From Cylicocyclus nassatus (lineage: Eukaryota; Nematoda; Chromadorea; Rhabditida; Strongylidae): 64,000 bases of DNA. Shown in pieces: positions 54,031 to 63,690 of the stretch (positions are counted from its first letter, which is position 1; each line of letters starts with the position of its first letter). Where the stretch lies: positions 13,920,347 through 13,984,346 of the forward strand of contig CATQJL010000316.1 in assembly GCA_958299035.1 (NCBI GenBank), read 5' to 3'. Position numbers and translations under genes: made by a program. The notes under the pieces are model-generated. The model had not been told where the DNA came from and made no database searches. It saw only the letters and a list, made by a program, of their open reading frames with translations.

Positions 54031-57000
54031 GATGAACAACGGTACATCTTATAACAAGGATCTACTTGTAGACGTTCTGGTGGGCGACGATGGCGACTTG
54101 GTCTGGTTGATGTCGGTGGCGTAGAAGAGGTGGCTTGGTGTTCAGCAACATCCATACCATTGTTAAGTCGGTCTTCGTCGGAAGTGGACTGTGTCGAGTC
54201 ATGACGTTGATCCATACTTGCTGCTCGGCGCATCTGGTTCGCATGACGTCTCCATAACTGACCATCTTCAGTAAGCACGCCATATAATGCTTCTCCATAG
54301 CGTTTCTTCACTCGAGCTGGAATCCATTTTTCACATCCAGAGCGAAAATCACGTACCCACACGGCTTCTTGTGGCTGGTACGCTCTCTGTCGTGCTCCAT
54401 GGTGGCGGTTGAACTGCTTCTCCATGCTTTCATTGCTCATTCCTTCTTCTTTGAAGTCTTCATTCAGCAGCGACAGTGGTGTCCTTATCTGACGTCCCAG
54501 GAGCAGCTCGGCAGGCGAACGTTGTTCTGGAGCAGTTGTACAAGGCGTTCGTCGATAAGACTGCAGAAACTCCGCGAGCTTCTCTGCCGTTCCTCCCTCC
54601 TTAATTTTCTGGAAGGTTCTCTTGAAGATATCCACAAACCTCTCCGCTTGTCCATTTGATTGTGGATGGAATGGAGGCGAACGCATATGCTTGATTCCTC
54701 GCTCTTCACAGAAATCCTGGAACTCCTTGGCTGTGAACTGCGTCCCATTATCCGACACGATCACTTGCGGATTTCCAAATCGTGCGAATAGAGATCTGAG
54801 TTCCTTCAGAGTAGCAGTAGTTGACGATGAAGGCATCTCAAACACTTCTGGCCATTTCGAGTAAGCGTCAACTACGACGAGATACATCTTACCATTCAGC
54901 GGCCCTGCGTAGTCAATGTGAAGTCGATTCCATGGTTTGTCTTCAACTTTCCATGAATGCAGCAACTTCTTCACTGGCATTTTGGAGGCTTCTTGACAAT
55001 CTCTACAGCGGCGCACTGAGTCTTCAATTTCTCTGTTGATGCCCATCCAATAGGCGAATCCTCTCGCGAGCATCTTCATCCTTGTCATTCCAGGGTGACC
55101 CTTGTGTAACTGCTTCAAAACTGCTTGTCTCAGCGAAGCTGGAATGACTATTCTGTGAGCGAAATACAAACATCCGTTCTGCACTGATAAATTCTCCCTC
55201 AGTGCTCTCCAGTTTCGGATTCCTTCTTTCGGTTTGGACGGCCATGCTCCCGATTGCAGCATTTGTATGACTTGCGCAATGGTTTCGTCCTTGCGGGATT
55301 CTTCTTCTATCCTTCTTCGGGTTACTGGTAACGCTCGTACAGCAGCAGCTTGAACGGCTCGCACATCTTCTTCTATTTTCGCTATGACGACGTCTTCGGT
55401 CTGGAATGGCCGGGGAGGAATCAGTCGAGACAGTGCATCGGCTTGTCCGAATTCGGTCGTCTTGCGGTACTCCAAGTCGAAGTCGTATGCAAGTAGAATG
55501 AGCTTCCATCGTTGCAATCTGTTCGCTGTGTACACAGGCACCATCTTCTTTGGTCCAAAAATGTGTAGCAGCGGCTTGTGATCGGTAAGCAGTCTGAACC
55601 GTCGTCCGTATATATAGCGATGGAACTTACGAACCGCGAACACCAGGGCTAATCCTTCCTTTTCAATTTGTCCGTAGTTCCGTTCTGCAGCTGTGAGGCT
55701 TCGGCTTGCATGGCAAATAGCCTTCTCTGTACCATCCGGCATCTTGTGCAGAATCACAGCTCCTATTCCGTAGTCCGATGCGTCGGCAGCTACCACTATC
55801 TGCAATTTCGGATCGAAATGTGTGAGAAGTAGATCCGAGGCTAAAACCTCCTTGGCACGCTTGAATGCATTTTGACACTCTTCTGTCCATTCAAACTTCG
55901 CGTCCTTTTTGAGCAATGCGTCCAAGGGTGCACGAAGTTGGCGCATCTCTGCTACGAACAATCCATAGTAGTTGATCATCCCGAGGAAGGATCGAACATC
56001 CGCTATGTTCCTCGGAGCTGGCATCTGTTGAATGACCTCAATCTTCTTTGGGTCCGGCCGGCGGCCGTTTTTGTCGATGATGCAACCTAAGTAACAAATC
56101 TCTGACATCAGAAAGTTGCATTTTTCCAACCTGACGTGGAATCCATAGTCTTTGATTCGTTTGAACAAGGCTTCCAGGTTTTGGCGATGCTCTTCATAAC
56201 TCTTTCCAGTGATGATGACGTCATCAAGATAAGCGGCTACTCCATCAAGTCCGCTTATCATGGAATCCATGATCTGTTGGAATATACCTGGAGCCGATTT
56301 CACTCCAAAGGGAAGACGATTGTATCGATACAATCCCTTGTGCGTATTGATAGTTAGCATCTCCTTCGATGCTTCCTCAACTTCCACTTGCAAATATGCT
56401 TCGGCCAAATCGAGCTGAGTGAAGAGCTGGCCTCCATTGAGCTTGGTGAACACATCCTCCGCTGTGGGCAATGGGTGCTGATGCAGCTGCAATGCATCGT
56501 TGAGTCCCGTCGAGAAGTCGGCACATAGACGGATCCTGCCATTCTTCTTCTTGACAGCGACTATTGGAGCGGCCCACTCTGAGTGTTCCACGGCAGAAAT
56601 AACTCCTTCGGCTACCAGCCGATCAATTTCTGCTTCCAATTCCGGTGCTGTGGCGTAGGGAACTGGTCTCTTCTTCTTGAAGACTGGGACAGCATCTTTC
56701 TTCAAGACTAACCTGGCCTTGCTCTTCTTACATTTCCCTAGTTCGCTTTTGAAGACATCCGGATACTTGTTCTTCAAGTCGGCGACAACTTCGGCTCGAA
56801 TTGCTTCGCTAGTCACCTTCCTGCAGTTATACTTAGTCTTCAATTTCTTGTAGGCTGGCAATTGGATGCACCACTCCAATCCCAGGAGATTCGAGCCTTC
56901 GGTGACATAGCAGGTTCCTCTTCCATGGACCATCCGTCCTGTAACTCGATCTTTGACCTTGAAATCGGTTGAAAATTTACCATCGATCTGCATTGGTGTC

Positions 57001-57632
57001 CCATCTGCAGTTTTGACAGGCATCACGCACGGTTCTAAAGCTGGAGATCCTATCCTCTTCCAGGCTTTACGAGATATCAGCGTTATATCCGCACCCGTGT
57101 CCAACTGGAGCTTGAGAGGACATCCTTTGACCACAACGTCAAGATAGGTGCGGGCGTTCTCGGCGTCGAAGGCGACCACGTTCTTGCATTGTCTTCTTCG
57201 ACCATAGGGCCCAGTCCCTGTCTTCCGTCGCTTCCTTCGGCCAGTCCTAGCTGATTGTGGACAATCTCTGCTGAAATGCGGACCTCCACATCTGAAACAA
57301 TCAACCTTTTTCTTCCACACCGCATGAACATCGCGGGTTCCCTCCATATCCGTGTTGTCCATCTTCGAAGCGGTGTAATTCTCGCATTCGCTAACCAAGT
57401 CCTCGATTGTTAGCGGTGTTTCGTCCGTATGTGCATCCAGTCTGCGAATCATCCTGAGGCGGACGTCTCGCAATGACGGGTCTTGAAGACCGGCTACAAA
57501 TTGTAGCGTCTTCATTCCAGTATAGTCGAGCTCCTTGAGTCGAGCGTCCTCATCCATCCGCTTGATTGTGTTGGCGTATTCTCGGAAAGGTAACACGTCG
57601 GCGTAAGCGGTGGGCAGGTGACGCGGAGGCAC
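54027..57632 (-). CDS. Gypsy gag C-terminus and pol polyprotein (1201 codons)
   Basis: Residues 1-110 are the C-terminal gag part, then zinc knuckle CFRCGGPHFSRDC (112-124), aspartic protease LDTGADIT (177-184), RT with QLDLAEAY (406-413), RLPFGVKSAPG (439-449) and YLDD (468-471), RNase H with DASDYG (617-622) and TDHKPL (683-688), integrase with zinc residues H843, H846/C876, C879 and catalytic D907, D961, E997, and a basic Pro/Ser tail. All catalytic residues I looked for are present. The start shown is only the first Met after the frameshift; the true frame enters from gag upstream. Confidence 0.95.
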   Translation of the reverse strand: MPPRHLPTAYADVLPFREYANTIKRMDEDARLKELDYTGMKTLQFVAGLQDPSLRDVRLRMIRRLDAHTDETPLTIEDLVSECENYTASKMDNTDMEGTRDVHAVWKKKVDCFRCGGPHFSRDCPQSARTGRRKRRKTGTGPYGRRRQCKNVVAFDAENARTYLDVVVKGCPLKLQLDTGADITLISRKAWKRIGSPALEPCVMPVKTADGTPMQIDGKFSTDFKVKDRVTGRMVHGRGTCYVTEGSNLLGLEWCIQLPAYKKLKTKYNCRKVTSEAIRAEVVADLKNKYPDVFKSELGKCKKSKARLVLKKDAVPVFKKKRPVPYATAPELEAEIDRLVAEGVISAVEHSEWAAPIVAVKKKNGRIRLCADFSTGLNDALQLHQHPLPTAEDVFTKLNGGQLFTQLDLAEAYLQVEVEEASKEMLTINTHKGLYRYNRLPFGVKSAPGIFQQIMDSMISGLDGVAAYLDDVIITGKSYEEHRQNLEALFKRIKDYGFHVRLEKCNFLMSEICYLGCIIDKNGRRPDPKKIEVIQQMPAPRNIADVRSFLGMINYYGLFVAEMRQLRAPLDALLKKDAKFEWTEECQNAFKRAKEVLASDLLLTHFDPKLQIVVAADASDYGIGAVILHKMPDGTEKAICHASRSLTAAERNYGQIEKEGLALVFAVRKFHRYIYGRRFRLLTDHKPLLHIFGPKKMVPVYTANRLQRWKLILLAYDFDLEYRKTTEFGQADALSRLIPPRPFQTEDVVIAKIEEDVRAVQAAAVRALPVTRRRIEEESRKDETIAQVIQMLQSGAWPSKPKEGIRNWRALRENLSVQNGCLYFAHRIVIPASLRQAVLKQLHKGHPGMTRMKMLARGFAYWMGINREIEDSVRRCRDCQEASKMPVKKLLHSWKVEDKPWNRLHIDYAGPLNGKMYLVVVDAYSKWPEVFEMPSSSTTATLKELRSLFARFGNPQVIVSDNGTQFTAKEFQDFCEERGIKHMRSPPFHPQSNGQAERFVDIFKRTFQKIKEGGTAEKLAEFLQSYRRTPCTTAPEQRSPAELLLGRQIRTPLSLLNEDFKEEGMSNESMEKQFNRHHGARQRAYQPQEAVWVRDFRSGCEKWIPARVKKRYGEALYGVLTEDGQLWRRHANQMRRAASMDQRHDSTQSTSDEDRLNNGMDVAEHQATSSTPPTSTRPSRHRRPPERLQVDPCYKMYRCSS

Positions 57633-58108
57633 TCGAATCTTCTTCTTATCAGAGTCTTCTTGGATGCGAACAGCTTCTGAAGTTTTTCGATAGTTGCGCT
57701 AAAATCCAAGTCGTGTGGCTTTGCAGGCAGGACCTCATCTGCATACTTCCGGTATGCTTCTTCGTCCAGCTTCATGAGGACCAGGTCACGCTTCTTGTTG
57801 TCTGGCAACAAGGACTCGCTTATGACCGGTCCGTACCTGCTATACCAGTAGGCAAAGGTATTACCTGTGTCTTCATCGGAGACGAACCTTTGCACATCCT
57901 TGCTCAGCTGATCGTATTGATCCTTGCTGCCATCGTGTACGGCTACACTCTGATTATTGGCCAGAGTAGCGATCAGCATCCTCATTTGTTCCTGTTGGGC
58001 TTGCATCTGGATCCGAACTTCTTCTTGTTGAAGCCGCATCTGCTCCATCATGACGTTGAGGACCTTCTCCAGATCCGCCGCATGCCGCTCTTCTGCAACC
58101 TTCGGCAT
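57512..58108 (-). pseudogene. Gypsy gag N-terminal part, frameshifted at its end
   Basis: Gag probably starts at MPKVAEERH (58108), the first Met after the leader. It has a Gln/Met-rich heptad-like stretch (LEKVLNVMMEQMRLQQEEV and on) suited to a coiled coil, then a retrotransposon capsid-like region (FAYWYSRYGPVI, KKRDLVLMKLD). A single base is missing around 57655-57663, after FASKK; codons beyond it (RRRFECLRVT onward) are out of frame, and the correct continuation is the 57632 frame. The open frame extends back into the LTR to 58372 without meaning. Confidence 0.85.
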
Positions 58109-58276
58109 GGCTCCGCTGCAACGACGAGATGTCTCTCCCTCTCGTCGATCGATACCAGCTGTCAAATGGAACTTATCTGGAGAAGTTGTCCTTGAGATCG
58201 ACTGAGGGCTTCTTCTTCTCCTTGGTCGGCGGTGGAGCTTCTTCTCGTCCTCGGTTGGTGGTGGAGTTCTTCTTGT

Positions 58277-58294
58277 CCTTGATCCTGATCGCCA
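58277..58294 (-). other. Primer binding site
   Basis: Two bases after the 5' LTR the element strand reads TGGCGATCAGGATCAAGG, starting TGG as required for pairing with a tRNA 3' CCA end. The tRNA would end GATCGCCA, which may be a tRNA-Arg; not certain. Confidence 0.75.
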
Positions 58295-58296
58295 GT

Positions 58297-58514
58297 TGAT
58301 GTGGAACGCGTTGAGCCGTTGACGATTTATTAGAAAAACACAAGAGTTCCCCCTCTGCCTATCGGCGTACATGCCGAGGGTTCACTAGGAATAACTAGGG
58401 AACAACACACACAAATATATCAAAGTGCGGCGGGTACGCCGCAACCACAGAGACCATATCGACCTAGCCTATAGTGAGCGAGCAAGTTCTAATATAAGGG
58501 ACGGCTCTACAACA
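58297..58514 (-). repeat. 5' LTR, 218 bp
   Basis: Same length as 53801-54018 and no difference found on reading both through. Contains promoter and start of the genomic RNA. Confidence 0.95.
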
Positions 58515-58519
58515 GGATC
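58515..58519. repeat. Target site duplication GGATC (right)
   Basis: Matches 53796-53800. Confidence 0.95.
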
Positions 58520-58720
58520 CTAACAAAGAGGAAAGGAAGACTTCTGAGACTAAAATGTTACTATATACTAACAAGGGAACGATACTTAGTGTCCGTGAGC
58601 TTTTGAGATGAAACGAATACTATCACACTCGTTTCGGAACGCTGATTCCGAATCTGACTTTCTTTTCTGCTAGTCCTTTCTCTGAAAGAAGTTATGAAAG
58701 ATTTTTACGTCAATGTTCGC

Positions 58721-59062
58721 CTAAGAGAAATGCGGCCGAGGATGCCTAACTTTCCAAAAGAAGCTTGATTGAGTCAATGCAAAACAAAACACAAAAGGAC
58801 CCCAACCTAAACTTACATTAACTAGCGAGACTATCGCACTAACCACTATATCACATCTTAGCGGCTGTTTTGGCATTCCGACCACGTCTCCTTTGGTGCA
58901 AGAATCCTTCATAACTTCTTTTGGTACTTTTCCGTTAACCGGACCCAATTTTTCAAAGAAGGATATTGCTTCTTTCCTTGTACCAGATTTTGGTCCCAAC
59001 TTTACAGGAAGGAGTGTCAACGTTCTGCCACGTGTCGAGAAAAATTGACGTGTCATCTGCAT
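58721..59062 (-). CDS. Unrecognised open frame, possible exon upstream of the gypsy insertion
   Basis: 113 codons beginning MQMTRQFFSTRGRTLTLL, basic, with KLGPKSGTRKEAISFFEKLG and VNGKVPKEVMKD. A donor GTTAAT|GTAAGT lies at about 58820. The following acceptor TTCTTTCAG (about 58685) does not keep a long frame, and TGATATAGTGGTTAGTGCG before the donor looks like a tRNA-derived insertion. It lies on the same strand as the putative terminal exon at 53667, but I could not join the two. Family unknown. Confidence 0.25.
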   Translation of the reverse strand: MQMTRQFFSTRGRTLTLLPVKLGPKSGTRKEAISFFEKLGPVNGKVPKEVMKDSCTKGDVVGMPKQPLRCDIVVSAIVSLVNVSLGWGPFVFCFALTQSSFFWKVRHPRPHFS

Positions 59063-59422
59063 GTTTAACAGGTTTTACCATGAGTTTGCATTGCCTTACC
59101 TGGATGCTAAGTCTGTTTGTTTTTTAACCAAAAATGGCACCATTTTCGATTGAACAATTTCAAAAATGGACATTATTATAACAATAACGTTATTCTGTTA
59201 TCAATAAGCAGATTGGAGTTGCCCAAAATAAAGAAATGCGCTAGATATCCGTCGTCTACGCGGCAAAACAAGCACTAGCGAGGTACTTCAAGCCATATGC
59301 ATAATCTTTTCTGACAAATTCGCATGGCGGACGGAGTTTCAAAAAAAAAGATATTTTTAGATAACTGCTGGTAGCAACAAGATGTTCTAATATAAGTTGT
59401 TTGCTAAATGCTTGCCGTCATC

Positions 59423-59908
59423 GTACCCCTGTGCCGTCGCCAAGAACGGTTGTTTTTTGATAGTCTCTGCCTAGTATCTTCGATTTTGTACTTCTTTCAT
59501 CTCTTTTCTGGCTTTCTTAATTCCTAGGTGCTTTCTTCATTACTCTAGTTGTCCCTTCCTATTGTGTCTATCTCTTTCGTCTTAGACTTTTGGATTCTTT
59601 AGCCAATCTAGTGGCATACCCAAATTTCGCTCATCTTATCCAGGTCATCGATTGAAAAATTCGATATCGGTGTACCCTTGTGCCGTCGCCAAGTACATTT
59701 TTTTAATACTTGCTCTTCCTACTTCGACTTGTTTTCTTTTTTCCCTTTTTGTGTTCTCCTACTTTCTGGGTGCTCTCTTCAGTACTCTAGCTGTCACTTC
59801 TATATCGGCTATCTCTTTCAACTTAGACTTTTGAATTCTTTTGCCAAATTAGTGTCATATCCATTTTTTGCTTATCTTAACCAGGTCATCGATTGGAAAA
59901 AATCAATA
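59423..59908 (+). promoter_or_regulatory. Two tandem 5' UTR monomers, about 249 bp
   Basis: GTACCC(C/T)TGTGCCGTCGCCAAG begins at 59423 and again at 59672; both units run through TTAGACTTTTG(G/A)ATTCTTT to CCAGGTCATCGATTG. The second runs into the ORF1 ATG. Tandem promoter monomers upstream of LINE coding sequence are known in mammalian L1; here the role is inferred. Confidence 0.8.
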
Positions 59909-60606
59909 ATGCCTTCCCGCGCAAATAAGCCTAGCTCCCAATCGACTTCTGATCGCGTCCTTAGGAAAAGGAATGTGAATGTTATTGCGCCAAATAGTCA
60001 GACAGAAGCGGGCTCAGACCCGTTTAGTGACTATGATAATCTCTCTATGGGTGAGATTATCCAGACTATTCTGGATAAAAATACGGATCCTACCATAGAG
60101 AGACTTGTCTTGGCTTTGCAAAAGAAATTACCCAAGGATGCAGAAACAGAGAAACGCGAGAGGAGTGTCGTAATCGCGGGGCTTGCCGAAGCTCCATCTG
60201 AGCTTACAGTGCTCGAGCGTAAGAAGCATTTAGATGAGAGCGTAGCGCAAATATTGGAAACGTTGCGGATAGATGCTTGGCCCTCGGAGATATTCCGAAT
60301 GGGCAAAAGGGTTGAGGGGAAGCCACGCTTGGTCAAAATCGTATTCCCCTCGCGCTACTATTGGAGACAAGCTCTATCAAATGCTTATTTATTGCGGCAC
60401 TCGTCTCTTTCTCATGTTTTTTTTCTCTTTCTCATGTTTTTTTACGCAGAAGTATGACTCAAGCAGAGAGGGAGCGGGACTTAGAGCTACGGAGGGAAGC
60501 TAGCGAGAGAAATAGAGGAAAGGCAATACGAGAGTGGGTTGTATACCGCGGGGAAATCAAGCATGTCTCTGAACTGCCCAAAAGGCCTGTTCAGGGAAAC
60601 GCCTAA
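59909..60606 (+). pseudogene. LINE copy C ORF1, broken by a 20 bp tandem duplication
   Basis: Starts MPSRANKPSSQSTSD; middle part KRERSVVIAGLAEAP then RMGKRVEGKPRLVKIVF and PSRYYWRQALSNAYLLR; C-terminal part MTQAERERDLELRREASE, AIREWVVYRGEIKHVSELPK. The pattern RS(V/I)VI(A/S)G(L/I)(A/P)EA and RPRLVK is shared with copy B, as in ORF1-type RNA-binding proteins of related nematode LINEs. A perfect direct duplication of 20 bp (60404-60443) shifts the frame; with one unit the two halves are in one frame. Product would be about 225 aa, binding element RNA. Confidence 0.8.
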
Positions 60607-60641
60607 CTCAGCGTGGTTCTAGTGGCTTCATATCATGTTTT

Positions 60642-63428
60642 TTGTTCAACTCTCGAAGCCTTGTAAATAAGTTATACATTCTTCACGCCTTTTTATGTTT
60701 CCACCGTCCCGATATTGTTTGCGTCACAGAAACTTGGTTATCCTCTAGAATTTCTGACTCCGAAATTGTGATTGATCTGCCATACTCTATCCATCGATCT
60801 GACCGAAAGGGGAAAAAAGGCGGTGGGGTCTGCTGTATAGTCAAAAATGATCTTGCAGTACAACGCCTTTATATTGATCAACATCTAAACTCAGACATAC
60901 TGTGCATAGACCTCTTTTCAACTGCCTCGCTTTCACCTATAAGATTCATAACGGTATATCGACCTCCCTCTGTAACAATGAAAGATGATGAATCTCTCTC
61001 AAATACGATTATTGATCTCGTTTCAGTTCCTACCGAAACGATCATTTTGGGTGACTTCAATATTGATGCAATTTCTCCCGGTAGAAACCCACAAGATAAG
61101 CATTTCCTCAGTCTCTTGCTTAGCTGTCAGCTTGTACAGAATGTGAATGTTCCGACTCATGATAATGCAGCGATTGATCTTGTTTTTTCCACGAGTGATA
61201 TTGTGAATAACATTCGCATTATGCCACCTTTTGGGTCTTCTGATCATAATGTCGTAGCTTTTCATACGCATTTTTCTATATCCAAAAGTTTTATCTTGCT
61301 GTTTCCTAATTTCTACAAAGCAAATTATCTAGAAATGAATAGAGCACTTCTATGTGTAGACTGGATTGATATTTTTCATGGTTTTGTATCAGTTGACGAC
61401 TTATATTACCGTTTTTGCTCGGTTTTATACAATATCTTCGCCAAATGTGTACCTTTTACATCAAAGAAAGCTCCTTTTCAAGTCTATCCCATTCATATTC
61501 GTAATTTAATTGAACAAAAATCTCGTTTATTTGCTTCATTACCTAAGCCCATGTGTGACGACTTATATAAGAAAGTTTGCCTCGATCTAAATCATCACCT
61601 CAAAAAATTCTTGCGCCATCGAGAAATTCTTTTGGCTAGGCGTTCTAACACAGCATTGCTTCGTTATTTCAAATGTCGTACTCCTAAAAGAGAGACTAGT
61701 TTGCCAGTTTTGGTTGATGAAGCCGAAAATCAGTATAGAGAGGACCAGGAGAAGGCAGAGGCTTTGGGTAAATTCTTCGCCAAGGTATTCATAAATGCTC
61801 AAGAAGTCGATCCAGGGTTATCTTCTACGTTCAACCTGTCTGAATCGTGTGGAGAAGTGTCAATCAACCCTGATATTGTCTTTGGAATACTTAAAAGCTT
61901 GAAGTCAGTTGCGACTACTACTTTTGATGGTATTCCGCAAATCGTTTATAGAAATTGTGCCCACACCTTGTGCATTCCTCTTTCGTACATTTTCAATGTC
62001 TCTCTCAGCGGGTGTAGTACCTGCTATTTGGAAGGAAGCCTTAGTTACGGCTATTCCTAAAAAAGGATGTAATGGTACCTTGGCGAATTTTCGACCCATT
62101 AGTATAATGCCTCCTGCTGGTAAGATCCTCGAAAAGATAATCAGAAGGAAGCTGTTCGAATGGTTAGATGAGCATAACGTTATTCCTCGTGAGCAACACG
62201 GATTTCTTCCAGGCTCATCGACAACTACTTTGCTTGTTGACTCTGTATTTGATTGGACCACTGCTCTTAACAATGGTCAATCTGTAGATATCATCTATTT
62301 TGATTTTTCAAAGGCTTTTGATAAAGTAAATCATAATAAGCTTCTCTTAAAATTGGCAAACTATGGCATAAGAGGTACTCTCCTAGAGTGGCTAGCTTCT
62401 TACTTGGAGGATAGAGGCATGACTGTGCGCGTTGGGTGCAGGTATTCTGAGCGATACCGTTGCGGCAGTGGCGTCCCTCAGGGTGGAATCCTCTCACCGT
62501 TACTTTTCTTGACCTACGTTGCTGAATTACCTGCATATCTCAAAACCGATCCAAGTGTCAAAATACAAATGCTTGCTGACGACATAAAAATTTATTCTTG
62601 TTATGATTCCGATCATCAAAGTGAAGCCTTCAGGGCACTTTCCTCCTCCATCAGCAAAATGGAAATTTGGTCCAAGAAATGGGACATCCCTCTAAATGCT
62701 TCAAAGACTACCGTTATGCACCTTGGGGATTCACCCTGCCGAACCTACACTTGCGACGGTGTCGTTGAATTTGCTAACCCAATGCGTGATCTTGGTGTCA
62801 TGATTGACGCCTCCCTTTCATTCAAATCTCATATCGATCTTGTTATCAAAAAGTCTTCCGCAACTCTCTTTACTATTTTTCGTGGCATACATAGCAATGA
62901 TCCGGAGGTTTTTTGAGGCTCTACAAAAGCTATGTCTTACCGCACCTCGAATATGCCTCGCCTATTTGGAGTCCATTTACAAAAGGAAACATCGAAAAAG
63001 TTGAAAAAATCCAAAAAACGTTCACCAGAATATTATTTTATAGATGCTTTCCCAATCCTAATTACCCACAAGCTCTACCCTCTTATCGGTCACGGTTAAA
63101 TAAACTGAACCTGCAGAGCCTACTGTATAGACGCGTTCTGAATGATCTGACTTTGTGTTTTCGAATTCTGCGCTTAGAAACAAGACTCAAAGCTAGCAAG
63201 TTTTGGATATTCAGACCGTGTAGTGAACGATCAGGTAGGTTTGGTCTATACTATCGCAAATTGGGAAAAAAACGGTTTTTGATAACTTTCAACTCTTTCA
63301 TTTGTCGAACAACCAGATGGTTTTCGGTTCTACCGGATTACATCGTTTCCAGTGAAAACTCCAAAATATTCAAAAGAAGATTACAAAATATTAATGTGTT
63401 ACAGCTACTTGATATCTGTGATTTTTAG
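60642..63428 (+). pseudogene. LINE copy C ORF2: endonuclease and reverse transcriptase, two frameshifts
   Basis: APE-type endonuclease: FNSRSLVNK, VTETWLSS, YRPPS, ILGDFNID, FGSSDHNVV. RT: NFRPISIMPPAGKILEK, EQHGFLPGSSTT, FDFSKAFDKVNH, SGVPQGGILSPLLF, QMLADDIKIYS, then the C-terminal PHLEYASPIWSPF region, ending at 63428. The polymerase motif reads LADD where copies A and B have YADD. Frame breaks: one base lost near 62006-62011 (between endonuclease and RT) and one T lost in a T run near 62907-62914. No Met opens the ORF clearly; the frame is open upstream to at least 60606, overlapping the end of ORF1. Confidence 0.85.
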
Positions 63429-63459
63429 ATATTATGAGTACGTCGCCATTCACCATTGT

Positions 63460-63690
63460 TCCAACCACCCTCCATGCCTCGCCAAGCAGTTACCTAGTCA
63501 AGTCTTCCATACCTGGTCACGTCGTCCACTGTGTCTAGTTGCCATACCTCGTCAGATCGCCTACTCCTCCCCAAGTCATGATACCTCGTCAAGTCGCTCA
63601 TTCTTGGCCAAGTCGTATATACCTCGTCAATTCGTCAAGTCGCCACACCTCGCAAGCCCTCCATACCTCGTCAATCTTCAACCCAGTCTA
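63460..63690 (+). repeat. Degenerate minisatellite in LINE C 3' region
   Basis: CATACCT(C/G)GTCA-GTCG-CC-like units of about 18-36 bp recur at least eight times. From 63690 to 64000 the sequence continues without ORF; CTTGCCTTACTTC repeats near 63910-63950. Confidence 0.7.

Larger units (their letters stand above)
53801..58514 (-). mobile_element. Ty3/gypsy LTR retrotransposon, near intact (K02A2.6-like)
   Basis: 4714 bp with 218 bp LTRs that I find identical, a 5 bp target duplication, primer binding site, polypurine tract, and one gag-pol reading frame from about 58108 to 54027, broken only by a one-base loss near 57655-57663 (4082 nt, one short of a multiple of three). Domain order gag, zinc knuckle, protease, RT, RNase H, integrase is that of Ty3/gypsy. 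C. elegans K02A2.6 is a relative by overall style. No envelope gene. Identical LTRs mean insertion very recently. Confidence 0.95.

Noticed and set aside
58109..58372. Open frame from the LTR into gag (MYADRQRGNS onward)
   Set aside because: Its first codons lie in the LTR, and the same peptide start occurs in the other LTR leading into flank. Gag most likely starts at 58108.
59100..59180. Minus-strand first exon (MSIFEIVQSKMVPF) joined to 59062
   Set aside because: The donor AG|GTAAGG and next acceptor put the following exon on a stop codon.
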